Assembly (NCBI GenBank): GCA_029204045.2
Contig: CM055073.1
Coordinates: forward strand, 26,379,818 to 26,443,817
DNA from: Tillandsia leiboldiana
Lineage: Eukaryota > Streptophyta > Magnoliopsida > Poales > Bromeliaceae
Reading direction: 5' to 3'
Length of the DNA stretch: 64,000 nucleotides
Below the pieces are notes generated by a model that was not told where the DNA came from, did not search any database, and saw nothing but the letters and a program-made list of their open reading frames with translations. A program made the position numbers and the translations under genes. Below, in pieces: positions 46,401-57,178 of the stretch. Within the stretch, counting starts at the first letter, position 1, and every line of letters starts with the position of its first letter.

Positions 46401-48568
46401 ACCGTCTCCGAAAACTACAAGTCCTCCGGAGATTTTCTCAAAATTTTGAAAGCAGTTTTTGTCACCGGTCATGTGACGGGAACAGCCGCTATCCAGATAC
46501 CAAGACGAATTATCATATGCATGCAAGGAAATATTAGTAACAAGACAAGGGAAGATTTCACCTTTGTGTACCCAAACCTTTCGAGTTTTGGTGTACGTCG
46601 GAAATGATTGTGAAGTTGATACCTTTGGTGAAAGCGTCTTGATTGATCCATCGCTTTTCCTTGACGTCGTCGTCTTGTTTGATGAACTACCGAGGCTCTT
46701 TTCCTTCGAATAATTTAAATTTGATTTCTGAGGAATCACCTTTTTGGTAGTCGTTGCAAGAAGTGCTTGATTTGATCTTTGCGCTCCATTCTTGCAATTT
46801 CTTCTTATGTGCCCTGCATAACCACAACGAAGACATACCTTTGTTCTAGACGATCCCGAAGAGGGGGAAGTAGGTTTGTTGTCGTTGTTTGTCGTGAATT
46901 CCGGTGTCGGAGGAGGAGTAACCGACTGGGGCACAAAGACTGTCCCAACCGAACTAAAATTGTCTTCAGTTCGATTGTATCCGAGGCCGAATTTGTTTGT
47001 TTGACCAAGACCAAGAATCTTATCCAACTTACTCATTCCAGAAGAAAATTGCTTTAGATCATCCTTGAGTTGGAAAATGGTCTCCGTCATTTCCAATTTT
47101 TCCTGTCGAGCCTCGCCGTAGAGCTTCAAGAAGTGATTCGCTTTGTTCACCATATCTACATAATTCTTCTTGAAATGCTCATTGGACTCTTGAAGGAAAA
47201 CATTTACTTTAATCAGATTATCCCTTTCCACTTCAAGAGCGTTTGAGAGAGAAGATGCCCTTTTTGCTTCTTCTCCGAGATCCTGCAATCTCCCTCTCAA
47301 ACTCTTGTTTTGCTTTGCCAGTTTCTTTGAATCCCTCAAAAGCTTATGGTAGGCAAGAGCAAAGTCTTCACCTTCCGAATTATCCGATTCATCGTCCGTT
47401 GTAATCTTTTCAACAGTGGAGTTGGACAGTGAGTCGGATGTACTTGCCATTAAGCACATGAAGGGTGAAGATGTGGACGAATGGAATGCCGTTGCATTGT
47501 TCTCTTCATCACTGGAAGATGACTCATTTGACGTTGAGGTGTCATCCCAAGTGACGGCTTGCATCGCCTTCTTCTTGGACGGATTCTTATTTGGACACTC
47601 CGTTGAGATATGGCCGTATCCTCGGCACTTGAAGCATTGGACTTGTCCTTCTGAGCTTTTCTTATCCTTTGAGAAGTTCTCTTGCTTTCTTGGCTTGTAA
47701 CTTGGAGAGCCTTTGCCTTTCTTCGACTTTCCGAAGGATGGAGTTTTGCTTGAATTACCCCTTCGAAAATTTTGGCGAAACTTCCTTGTCAAGAGAGCGA
47801 GCTGCTTCTCAAAGTCCTCCATAGATAGGTTCTCGTCATCGTCTGAGGAGGATGAATCCGCGTCTTCTTCTTTTGTTGTTTTCAACGCAAAACCTGAAGA
47901 CTTAGAAGATGATGCTTGTCCAGAAGAATAGTTAGTAGGAAATGTCATTTCATAAGTTTGTAATGAACCAACTAATTCTTCTACACTGATTTCGTCCGGG
48001 TGTTTAATAGTTTCAATGGCCGTAACCTTGGGTCGAAATCTTTCAGGAAGAGTTCTTAAAATTTTTCTTACAATTTTAAATTCTGGAATTTTCTCTCACA
48101 AGTTAGCACATGTGTTTACGATGTCTTGCAATCGTGTATAGAGTAGTCTGTGAAAGATTCATTTTCTGCCATGAAAATAGAGTCAAACTTGCTCGTAAGC
48201 ATTTGCAGTTTTTGAATCTTCACAAGGTTAGTTCCCTCATGTGTAACTTGAAGAACATCCCAGATTTCTTTCGCAGTCTCACATGCCGAGACGCGAGAGA
48301 ACTCAGTTTGTGACAAAGCATTAAATAGAGCATTAATTCCTTTGCCATTGTAAGAAGATAAATCAATCTCTTCCTTGGTCCATTTCGACCTAGGTTTGAT
48401 GGTGCGAACATCAGCAATAATTTCAGTTGGATTAAACCATCCTAATTCAATTGATTGCCACACCCGTTCGTCGATGGAAATTAAAAAGGCTTTCATCCGT
48501 ACTTTCCAGTAGGCATAATTTGTTCCATCGAATAACGGGGGTCTGTTGATGTTTCCACCTTCAACCAT
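43472..48568 (-). pseudogene. gag-pol: Sire-C gag-pol, RT active-site box deleted
   Basis: The ATG at 48568 starts gag. A 2-base gain near 48140 shifts the frame and a TGA follows near 48093. From about 48090 to 43911 there is then one long open frame (1,345 residues from its first Met at 47948). It carries both CCHC knuckles, the protease LDSGCSRHMTGD, and integrase with HMDLMGP, RSDRGGEF and NGVVERKN. In RT a 27-bp in-frame deletion near 44400 removes AQIYVDDIV, including the two catalytic Asp of YVDD. RNase H is broken by TAG at 43911, TAA at 43593 and a 2-base loss just after. The final TAA is at 43472. Confidence 0.93.
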
Positions 48569-48587
48569 TGTTTACAACGCGATTCCC

Positions 48588-48599
48588 GCTCCGATACCA
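48588..48599 (-). other. Primer binding site (Sire-C)
   Basis: On minus TGGTATCGGAGC starts two bases after the 5' LTR end at 48602, the same one-base variant as in Sire-B. Confidence 0.85.
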
Positions 48600-48601
48600 C
48601 T

Positions 48602-49856
48602 TGTTGGGTTATGTATAATTGGATCTAAATAGGGGAAAAAACACCTAGAGGGGGGTGAATAGGTGTAAATGTTAAACACTCAAAAAATCATTGCGCAATA
48701 AAACCCAATGCGGAAATAAAAATAAACACGCAAGATTTTTACGTGGAAAAACTCCAAACCGGAGTAAAAAACCACGGGACCGATCACACGGCGAAATCCA
48801 CTAGAATTAAACACGTACAAGGTGATATACCGTACTCACAGACGACTCAACCTTTTCCATACGCTCCTAGTAGATCTTCTCCGCTCGCTCCGCAACGCTT
48901 CTCGAATCCACGATCAGCGCCCAACGCCGAATCCACGGCGTCCAACGTCGAGTCCACGACGTCCGAACGAATCCACGGTCTTCACCCAGTAGCACGTCTC
49001 GAATCCACGAACGTACCTCGCTCCGAATCCACGAGAGCGGTAGCACCTTGAATCCACAAGGCCACGCGTGTCCACGCGCCGATTTTGGGAAAATCGTTGT
49101 TTTTGGGTGGTGATGATCCGCCGAATACTTAGATTAGAAATAGATCGGAAATACCATCTAAGTATTCATTAATTTAATTCTACTCAAAATCTGAGTTTGG
49201 AAAACCTAGAATCAAATTAATAATATAGATGAAGAAACATAGAATTAAATCTAGTATTTTCTTTCTTCTCTATATGTGGATTTTTCTATTTCGGTCGTAT
49301 TTTTCGCATGCCCTAAAAGATGAATCATAGGGTCTATTTATAGATTAGAAACCATTGGAAGAAGATAAGCATCAAAAACTAACCAATTCTGGAATTTTAC
49401 AGGACGACAGTCCGGACTGGAATTGACGGTCCGGACTGTTTCAGCGAAACAGACTTTTTCCAGAAAAGACGACATTCGGGGTCCGGACTGCAATCCACGG
49501 TCCGGACTGTTCATGCAATTTCAACAATTTCACGTTCGGGGTCCGGACTGAAATTTCCAAGGTCCGGACTGGAATTGCACATGAACAAACCTACGTTTGG
49601 GGTCCGGACTGAGATCCACGGTCCGGACTCTGAACATGTAAAGTGCCCAGTTTTTAATTTTTATGCAATCAAAAATTCATCCAAGTGTTTCTACACTATA
49701 CTAAGTATTTGGATCACCATAAATCTTTAGTTAAACGTACCTGATCCTTTTGAATTCTTCTTTCTTGAGATTGAGGTATATGATTCAAACTTCTTCATCT
49801 TCAATCTTCAAGACTTAACCAATTTCACGAAATACGCTAACTCAAATTCCGTAACA
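48602..49856 (-). repeat. Sire-C 5' LTR
   Basis: 1,255 bp, complete. On minus it runs TGTTACGG to CCCAACA. It holds the palindrome array 49409-49630, the TATA box TATAAATAG (49334-49343) and the hairpin array 48895-49078. The partner LTR outer part is at 29328-30463. Differences between the two are few by eye. Confidence 0.95.
48895..49078 (-). promoter_or_regulatory. TGGAYT-loop hairpin array (Sire-C 5' LTR)
   Basis: The same eight-hairpin array on minus. One loop is TGGACA, in the CGCG stem, and the GACCG stem partner reads CGTTC, a mismatch. The remaining stems pair. The ORF at 48743-49051 reads through the complement of the repeats. Confidence 0.75.
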
Positions 49857-49861
49857 AAATC

Positions 49862-50347
49862 GGCGCGTGGACTCGCGTGGCCTTGTGGATTCAAGGTGCT
49901 ACCGCTCTCGTGGATTCAGAGCGAGGTACGTTCGTGGATTCGAGACGTACTACTGGGTGAAGACCGTGGATTCGGTCAGACGTCGTGGACTCGACGTTGG
50001 ACGCTGTGGATTCGGCGTTGGACGCAAATCGTGGATTCGAGGCGCGTTGCGGAGCGAGCGGAGAAGATCAACTCGGAGCGTATGGAAAAAGGATGAGTCG
50101 TTTGTGAGTGCGTTATATCACCTTTATACGTGTTATAATCTTAGTTGATTTCACCGTGTTATAGGTCCCGTGATTTTTTACTCCTGGTTTTGGAGTTTTC
50201 CACGTAAAAATCTTGCGTGTTATTTTCATTTCCGCATTGTGTTTTTATTACGCAAAGATTTTTGAGTGTTTATCGTTTACACCTATTCACCCCCCCTCTA
50301 GGTGTTTTTTCCCCTATTTAGATCCTTATTATTGAGGTGACCCAATA
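49862..50347 (+). repeat. Sire-A 3' LTR, second part
   Basis: Resumes with GGCGCGTGGACTCGCG exactly where 29327 stopped, after the AAATC duplication. It contains the hairpin array 49864-50047 and ends CCCAATA instead of CCCAACA. The 50348-50352 TAGTA is the Sire-A target duplication. The ORF at 49867-50148 is the hairpin-repeat frame again. Confidence 0.95.
49864..50047 (+). promoter_or_regulatory. TGGAYT-loop hairpin array (Sire-A 3' LTR)
   Basis: Almost identical to 15721-15904. The fourth hairpin reads CGAG-A-CGTAC on its right arm, where the 5' LTR has TGAG; both pair with GTACGTTCG. Confidence 0.8.
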
Positions 50348-50352
50348 TAGTA

Positions 50353-51749
50353 TACAGCTGCCACTAACACATTGGCGACAAAAGAAATACAAAACAAAAC
50401 ATCTCGGGATTACCGTTCACCCAAACGGCTCCCGCTACAGATAAAAGACTAGCTACAACTACCAGACTCCACTCTGCTCCCAAGCATGAGTGTAACATGC
50501 ATCCCACACTAAAAGGAATCCCGACCGCTCGGCCCACTACCCGGGCGAGGATAACACTATGTCCAGGAATAGAATACGAAGTGTGGATGTCTAGAGCATA
50601 AATAAACCTAGCCCAAGTGAGGGTTTTCTACTAGTCTGGTTACACATGCAACATATGACGGGGGTGCTAAGTCAAGTCCCAAGATAACAATAATTTAACA
50701 GATTGTAGGAAGCAGAAGAATCACATGATCATCAAATAACACTAGGAATATCAACTCTCACATTCTAGCATGCTACATACACAACTATGCATGATCCTAC
50801 GTCAATAGAATTAGTGTACGGTCCATAGATCTTGAAGACGAGGCAACTCACCTGAAGAGCTGAACAGTCCAAAGTCCCACAGCTGAAAATACCCAGGAAT
50901 ACAAATCTCCATTATCCTCTAGTCCCAACGGGTTCAGAAAAGCCCGCAAACCCTCCTGGGTACAACAAAAGGTCAACAGTTACACTTTATTCCAACAAAA
51001 TATCCAAGAACATACAACCTGCGGTAATACTCCCAAAGATGCAAAATATTCACCTTCAGAAAGGGCTCCGAAAAATCCAACAAAAATACTGCTGCGATCG
51101 TCGCGTCGAGACCTTCGAAACAAGTACCTGCACGTCCCATTCCGAGCCCCATAGGCCGAGTTACAAATTCCACAACACAGGGAGCGCAAAACCTCACAAC
51201 AACACAACTGTAACACCATGCACAGATAAAGGGAGAAAAATATACCTCCGGGCAAGCCTCAGAAATATCCTAGAAAAATATGGCCATAATCCTCTCTGTG
51301 GACCAGGTCCACTGCACCGACCAATCCAACGCGGCCACGTGTCCCGAGGCAAACCAACAGGAAGGCGACACGTGGCACCCCGCCCCGTGCACCGCGTGCC
51401 TGCCCACGCGCCCGGGCCGCCGCGCTCCGCCGCCGTCGCCGCTGCCCGCCGGCCGCCGGAACAGTGCCATGTGCCTCGAAATTCGTGCACGGCATCCAGG
51501 CTCCGAAAAATATAAATAAACAGTCCATTTTCATCGTTTTCGCGCGCTGAATCCAAATCCGCTGTCCATTTTGTCAAATTCCACCTCCAAAATTTGCCGA
51601 AAATTTCTTGAGAAGCAAACTTGATCCGTTTTTCGTGCCGGGCCCAAAACTGGGGTTCAATTTTGTGCGCAATCACCTCTAACATACACCATAGGCCTCC
51701 AGAAGTCCCCAATCACACTGCAAACTCTCTGCGGAGATCCGGGTCATCA
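50353..51749 (-). mobile_element. Gyp-1 left (3') LTR, second part
   Basis: Continues the LTR cut at 14810. The sequence TACAGCTGCCACTAACACA matches 55263 onward in the other LTR. It runs to GGGTCATCA at about 51749, giving a total LTR of about 3.23 kb. A GC-rich segment (51300-51480) resembles the leader segments of the other Gypsy LTRs. Several overlapping ORFs here are frame shadows of that segment. The uninterrupted version of the Sire-D insertion site (GCAGAAGAATCAC) is at about 50712. Confidence 0.85.
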
Positions 51750-53424
51750 TATCCTCCCCCACTAAAAGAAAGTTTCGTCCCCGAAACTAAAACGCACCAC
51801 AACCACAAACCCAACTCGAATAAACTATCCGAAGTACACTAACACCACCAAACAAGAACGTAAAGGCCCACCATCAGGAACGTCATCAACTATAACTCTC
51901 AATTTAGAAAATAGCTGAAAATAACAAAAAGTTCAAAAATTTCGAAAGGCAGGTGCCCTCGCCCCAATCAAATAAGAACAGGTTCGGGCACTGTCTCCAT
52001 TTCTGGAGTAGCATTTCGAAGTTTTCGTCCCGTTCGTAAGTTTCAGCCTATAGGCGAGAAAAGGGAGAAGTATTGAAGCCGTTCCTACTGTGGCGACAAA
52101 ACAAAAGGTACGATCTAACCAAGACCTCTAAGGACACAACCTCTAATCCTAAACGTCACCTACGCTCTAGGGGTGGCGTCTGTCCAAAACCGCTGAAGCC
52201 ATCGCTGTGGGAAGGGTACCTCGGCAACCAGTGAAAGTGAACTCCTCCAGTCCAGCTCGCGGAAGGGTCACTGTTCTCATTCCACAATTAGTCGTTGCAT
52301 GCTATCGCTCCAACCGGTCCATCCCGTGTGTTCGATCAGAGTCTCGGAGCTGTCACTGAACCGTCACACCTGCCGGTATAATCCGTGGTCCTACTGCACT
52401 GGACATGATCCACAAGCCTCCTCCAAGTGCACAATACCAACAGGAACCTGTATCTCTAGTGCACGTGGTAACAACTCTACCTCTAGTCCATGCAGGAAAG
52501 CAAAAATACTCTAACTTAGACTGCTGTGATGAAAACATACCTGCGACAACCCGGTCCACTGTCGTGGCGCCCTTCAACCGGGCGGCACAGACTCATCCGC
52601 TCGATGTAAGTGGTCGTCGCCAAAGGAACCTGAAATCGCTCCTCAATAAAAATGTCTCAAAGAGTCGCTCCATCGCTGTGATCCAAGACTCTGCCTCCCA
52701 CGGCTCCGAGCTCAATCCTGCGAATCGGGGTGGATCAGACTGCCGGGACTGGCTCTATCGATCAATGATGTCCCAAAGCTCATCTACTATTCGCTATCTA
52801 CCCTGCCTCGGTGCCTCAGCACTACTCGTCGGCACGGAGGGGGCTGCTGGCTCAATCGGAGCCACTGGTACAACTAGAGATGCCACTGCATTGAAAGAAT
52901 GTGCTGGAGGACCCTCCGGTGGTGCTACAACTAGCTGTGCTCTCTGCTCCGACAGGCGCATCAAACGTTCCATGGCCTCCTCCTGGCGTCGGACAACCTC
53001 CGACATCTGTGCCATATAGGCCCCTGACTCATGGGTCTCACTATGCTCTGATAGCTCTGCCTCCCGCTGCTCGAGTTCCTGATCTGATACGGGATGTGCC
53101 CTCTTCACTGCACGACGTCTCAGGGGCATCGTAGTCCACTGCACAATAACAAACATCATGACACAACAACCATTCGACCCAATCCAGCGAGAGTCTAAGA
53201 CATGTCATCCATTCCATAGTATTATGTTGTCTGCAGCCAACATAATCGCTTAGGAGAATAAACATGCCAATCACTCATCCCGTCTCTTGGGAGAGGTATA
53301 AAACTCAATCAGGACTCTCGCTAAAAGTCACGACTCTCACGTAGTCATCCTAATGTCCAACCACAAGCCTAGGGTTTCTAAGTCCACCATAACCTACAAC
53401 CTAGGCTCTGATACCACTCTAATC
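51750..53424 (-). mobile_element. Gyp-1 internal region, about 1.67 kb, no pol
   Basis: At its left edge a minus-strand purine tract TTTTAGTGGGGGAGGAT adjoins the LTR as PPT. At the right edge GCTCTGATACCA (53405-53416) is the complement of an initiator-Met primer site, 8 nt from the LTR. Only a short gag-like ORF is present, and there is no protease, RT or integrase. Gyp-1 is therefore non-autonomous or internally deleted. Sequence 51750-52790 holds no supported gene; the 204-residue plus-strand ORF at 52405-53019 overlaps the gag-like ORF in antisense and is a shadow. Confidence 0.8.
52794..53159 (-). pseudogene. Gyp-1 gag-like N-terminal fragment
   Basis: 121 residues, probably starting at the internal MPLRRRAVKRAHP (about 53129), the basic opening common in plant Gypsy gag. 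Charged helical stretches follow (DQELEQREAELSEHSE, EVVRRQEEAMERLMRLSEQR) and then a proline/alanine-rich region. It ends at TAG before any capsid core or zinc knuckle. Its position just downstream of the primer site fits gag. Confidence 0.6.
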
Positions 53425-55626
53425 TGTTACGCCCCGGCGTCGAAACTGCGACCCGGGCTCGCCAACAGATCCGCCGCCCATACGGGAAGCCCCGTATAGA
53501 CGAAGCGACTAACCTGCAAAAGAAAGAAACTCCATTATACAGATATCAGAGCTGAAAAGTAAACTGCTATAAATAAAATAAAATAAAATAAAATAAATAC
53601 AACCCCACGGATGTACAATCCAAGTCCTCACAAATACATAAGCCTCTCAACTAAAAGAAAGGAAAAAAGTACAAATCTGAACCTCACTACAAAGGTCTCT
53701 CAAAATAAAACTCTCAAAAATAAAAGAGGGGTACATTTAATCTCTTAGGAAGACGACTGGTAGGGATCTATCTCGCGACTCCCTCACATCGATCAGCAGG
53801 ATCAGCAACTGGAGCAGCAGGAACCGGAGTAGAGGTCCCTGGGAAAAAATACACCACGACGGGTGTGAGAACTACATCCCACAGTAGTTCTCAGTGGGTA
53901 CCGCCAACAAGCCCGACGGTCTGCCCACTAAGTCTACTAGAGGCATAAGATAACAGAAAACTGAAGAAAGGAAAGCTGAAAATAATTCTACAGCTACCCT
54001 GCCTCTATCTACTATGCTCAAAGGGTGATACAGATGAAAATGATGCATCGACTCAAACTTAGTATACTCAATCAACCCAATCACAGTGACTGCCACATAG
54101 GGTCCAGTCAAACCTGCACCCACCTACTGTCGCACATCCACAAGAGGACGGGTCTACCGTAGGGTGTCCGTGACTGCCAAAACTGGCCCAGCCAGAGGGA
54201 CTGTGTCGACAAGTCGCGATAACAAAGTAACAGGCCCAACTCCGGAGTGGCACTCGAGGGGCGCGACCCCACCGAGGAAAGTATCAGCGCATCTCTGTCG
54301 AGCTCAATGTGGCTCATGCAGGCTATAGTCCAAATCCATGATCAACAAGATCGACAATAACCAACATCACATCTCTAACTCACTAGCTGGAAATATCCAA
54401 CAGTTAGGACTGCCGTCAACCCAACGGCTCCCCAAAACAGAACACCAATCCATAACGACACAACACAAACCGACACCATAAGGGTTCGGAAACCCCGATA
54501 GGTCGGTGCCTAGAACCCTAATCAAACAAGAACAGACTCCAGGCTCCGCCTATTGAAGTTTCCGACCCCCTTACAGTTCGAGAACATGACAACCTCAGTA
54601 TGACATGCGGAAGACACCAACCAGGGTCCGGAAGTTCCAAAGGACCAACACCTACAACCCTATCAAACAAGAACAGGTTCCAGGCACGGTCCCCGTAGCT
54701 TTCGTCCCGAAATAGAAACAGAAAATGCCCCCCAGAAAGAATAACAGCTCGACATGCAACTCACTAGCCGGGTATACTCCACAACCGGCAACAATGAAGG
54801 GTCCGAGAACCCCGAAAGACTAGAACCTACAATCCAAATCAAACAAGAACAAGCTCTAGGCATAGCCCCTCGTTGTTCTCGACCCAGTGAAAAGGCAGCC
54901 CTTAGAACCCAGACCACTCGAATCATCACGAGTGGGTAAGTTTATAGGAAAAATGTGACATTTATTACTGAAAGCCATTTTTCACTCAAACCCATGCGGG
55001 GTGAGGACTAAAATAGTTTCCTTTTTGAAAGCCATCTAGATTTGAGAGAAATTCATTTTATTTAATGATTTTTAGTTCTTTTTAGGAAAACAGTTTGAAA
55101 ACAAGTTTTATATCCAAATCTCGAAGAGCTAATGCCTTCGTCCAATCAAACAAGAACAGACTCCGGCGACCCTACGATGCTTGGAAGAAAACATTGGTTG
55201 ACTAAAATCATGTGTGTGTCCAAAAAGGTTCTGGGTTCAAGGTCCTGCTATCACTAGTATACTGCTGCCACTAACACAGTGGCGACAAAAGAAATACAGA
55301 ACAAAATATCTCGGGATTACCGTTCACCCAAACGGCTCCCGCCACAGATAAAAGACTAGCTACAACTACCAGACTCCACTCTGCTCCCAAGCACGAGTGT
55401 AACATGCATCCCACACTAAAAGGAATCCCGACCGCTCGGCCCACTACCCGGGCGAGGATAACACTATGTCCAGGAATAGAATGCAAAGTGTGGATGTCTA
55501 GAGCATAAATAAACCTAGCCCAAGTGAGGGTTTTCTACTAGTCTGGTTACACATGCAACATATGACGGGGGTGCTAAGTCAAGTCCCAAGATAACAATAA
55601 TTTAACAGATTGTAGGAAGCAGAAGA
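53425..55626 (-). mobile_element. Gyp-1 right (5') LTR, first part
   Basis: Begins TGTTACGCCCCGG next to the primer site and matches 12977-14810 plus 50353-50719. At about 55256-55262 it reads CACTAGTATACTGCTGCC without interruption, which is the empty Sire-A target site. Sire-D cuts it after GCAGAAGA at 55626. The rest of the LTR should lie beyond the right edge of the window. Confidence 0.85.
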
Positions 55627-57178
55627 TGTTGGGTTATATGTAATAATGGATCTAAATAGGGGAAAAAACACCTAGAGGGGGGTGAATAGGTGTAAACAAT
55701 AAACACTCAAAAAATCATTGCGCAATAAAAACCCAATGCGGAAATATAAATGAACACGCAAGATTTTTACGTGGAAAACTCCAAACCGGAGTAAAAAACC
55801 ACGGGACCGATAACACGGTGAAATCCACTAGAATTAAACACGTACAAGGTGATATACCGTACTCACAGACGACTCAACCTTTTCCATACGCTCCTAGTTG
55901 ATCTTCTCCGCTCGCTCCGCAACGCGTCTCGAATCCACGATCTGCGTCCAACGCCGAATCCACGGCGTCCAACGTCGAGTCCACGACGTCTGACCGATTC
56001 CACGGTCTTCACCCAGTAGCACGCTTCGAATCCACGAACGTACCTCGCTCCGAATCCACGAGAGCGGTTGCACCTTGAATCCACAAGGCCACGCGAGTCC
56101 ACGCGCCGATTTTGGGGTAAATCGTTGTTTTTGGGTGGTGATGATCCGCCGAATACTTAGATCAAAGATAGATAGGAAATACCATCTAAGTATTCATTAG
56201 TTTGATTCAACTCAAGATGTGAGTATGAAAACCTAGAATCAAACTAATCAATATAGATGAAGAAACATAGAGTAATATCTAATGATTTCCTTTCTTCTCT
56301 ATGCCGTATAAAAGATTATATTTTATTATGACGGCTTGTATGTGGATTTACGGCTTAACCCTAGAAAAAGAATCATAGGGTCTATTTATAGGTTAGAAAC
56401 CCTAGGAAGAAGATAAGGATCAAAAGCTGTCCGTTTCTGGAAATTTTCACGACGGCAATCCGGATCGGATTAGCTGTGATCCGGATCGTCGTAACGAGTC
56501 AGGCAATTCCAGTAAAACAGGGTTCGGGATCCGGATTGTAATGCACGATCCGGATCGTTCATGTATTCCAGCAAATTCCCATGTTCGGGATCCGGATCGA
56601 AATGACTTTGATCCGGATCGGATTTGCCAATGAACAAGCACCCTTCGGGATCCGGATTGGACTGTCTGATCCGGATCCTGAACATGTCCCATGTCCAGTT
56701 CTTGATTTTTATGCGATAAAAAATTCTTCCAAGTGTTTCTACACTACAAGAAGTATTCGGATCACCAAAAATATTTAGTTAAACTTACCTGATCCTTTTG
56801 AATTCTTCTTTCTTGAGACTGAGGTATATGATCCAAACTTCATTCATCTTCAATCTTCAAGACTTAACACTTTCACGAAATGCGCCAAAACAAAATCCGT
56901 AACAATCTCCCCCTTTGGCGGTTTCGTGACAAAACACAGATCCACTAAAGAAAATTCAAAAAAGATATTTTTGTTGCTATCACCATACAACAAAAATTTA
57001 TAATGGAGATCCAATACAAGAGATAAACTCCTAAAACAGACTCTAGACTTAGACATCTGCACTCTCTGCAAAAAGAAATCATTCTTGGCAAAAAGAGATC
57101 GTTAGATACCTCAACAATATTTAGCATTCAAAACCTAACAGAGATAGAGTTTATGCTCACCATGACATTGAGTAATTC
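55627..57178 (-). mobile_element. Sire-D: 3' LTR and short interior of a minus-strand Copia element
   Basis: The complete 3' LTR lies at 55627-56904 (1,278 bp; TGTTGGGTTATATG to CCGTAACA on plus). It is followed by ATCTCCCCCTTTGGC (PPT complement, 56905) and about 260 bp of interior containing the GACTCTAGACTTAGACATCTG segment. It stops at 57178, where Gyp-3 enters; the remainder should lie beyond the window. The left target duplication is probably GAAGA (55622-55626). The LTR is of the Sire-B subfamily, with GATCCGGATC palindromes at 56457-56690 and TATAAATAG at 56382-56391 (minus). Confidence 0.9.
55922..56105 (-). promoter_or_regulatory. TGGAYT-loop hairpin array (Sire-D 3' LTR)
   Basis: A minus-strand copy with all eight stems able to pair, essentially identical to Sire-B 31266-31449, including the one TGGAAT loop. 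The minus ORF at 55863-56102 is the repeat frame. Confidence 0.85.

Larger units (their letters stand above)
29328..49856 (-). mobile_element. Sire-C: minus-strand Sirevirus-type Copia element
   Basis: Read on plus it starts TGTTGAGTTATG and ends CCGTAACA, the complement of a TGTTACGG...CAACA element. The 5-bp duplication AAATC lies at 29323-29327 and 49857-49861. The right LTR (48602-49856) is its 5' LTR, with the primer site (GCTCCGATACCA on plus, 48588-48599) next to it. The left LTR is split at 30463 by Sire-B. Gag, pol and the third ORF run right to left. Its PPT and the inner end of its left LTR are missing into the N gap. Confidence 0.9.
14811..50347 (+). mobile_element. Sire-A: Sirevirus-type Copia element with nested insertions
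   Basis: The element starts TGTTAAGG and ends in a decayed CCCAATA where the other LTR has CCCAACA. It is flanked by the 5-bp target duplication TAGTA (14806-14810 and 50348-50352). The homologous empty site survives at about 55256-55262 in the other Gyp-1 LTR, which independently proves the insertion. Order: 5' LTR, initiator-Met primer site, gag, pol, third ORF, polypurine tract, 3' LTR. A Gypsy solo LTR (23950-27996) sits in its 3' interior and Sire-C (29328-49856) splits its 3' LTR. The Sirevirus assignment rests on gene order, the long third-ORF region and repeated GGGGGAG tracts downstream of pol. Confidence 0.9.

Noticed and set aside
30464..49856. Facing Sire-B and Sire-C read as one giant inverted duplication
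   Set aside because: LTR ends, primer-site variants, the AAATC duplication and the broken Sire-C LTR at 30463 show two separate insertions of different subfamilies.
52405..53019. A 204-residue plus-strand ORF in Gyp-1
   Set aside because: It is antisense to the gag-like fragment, whose position beside the primer site and basic start favour the minus strand.
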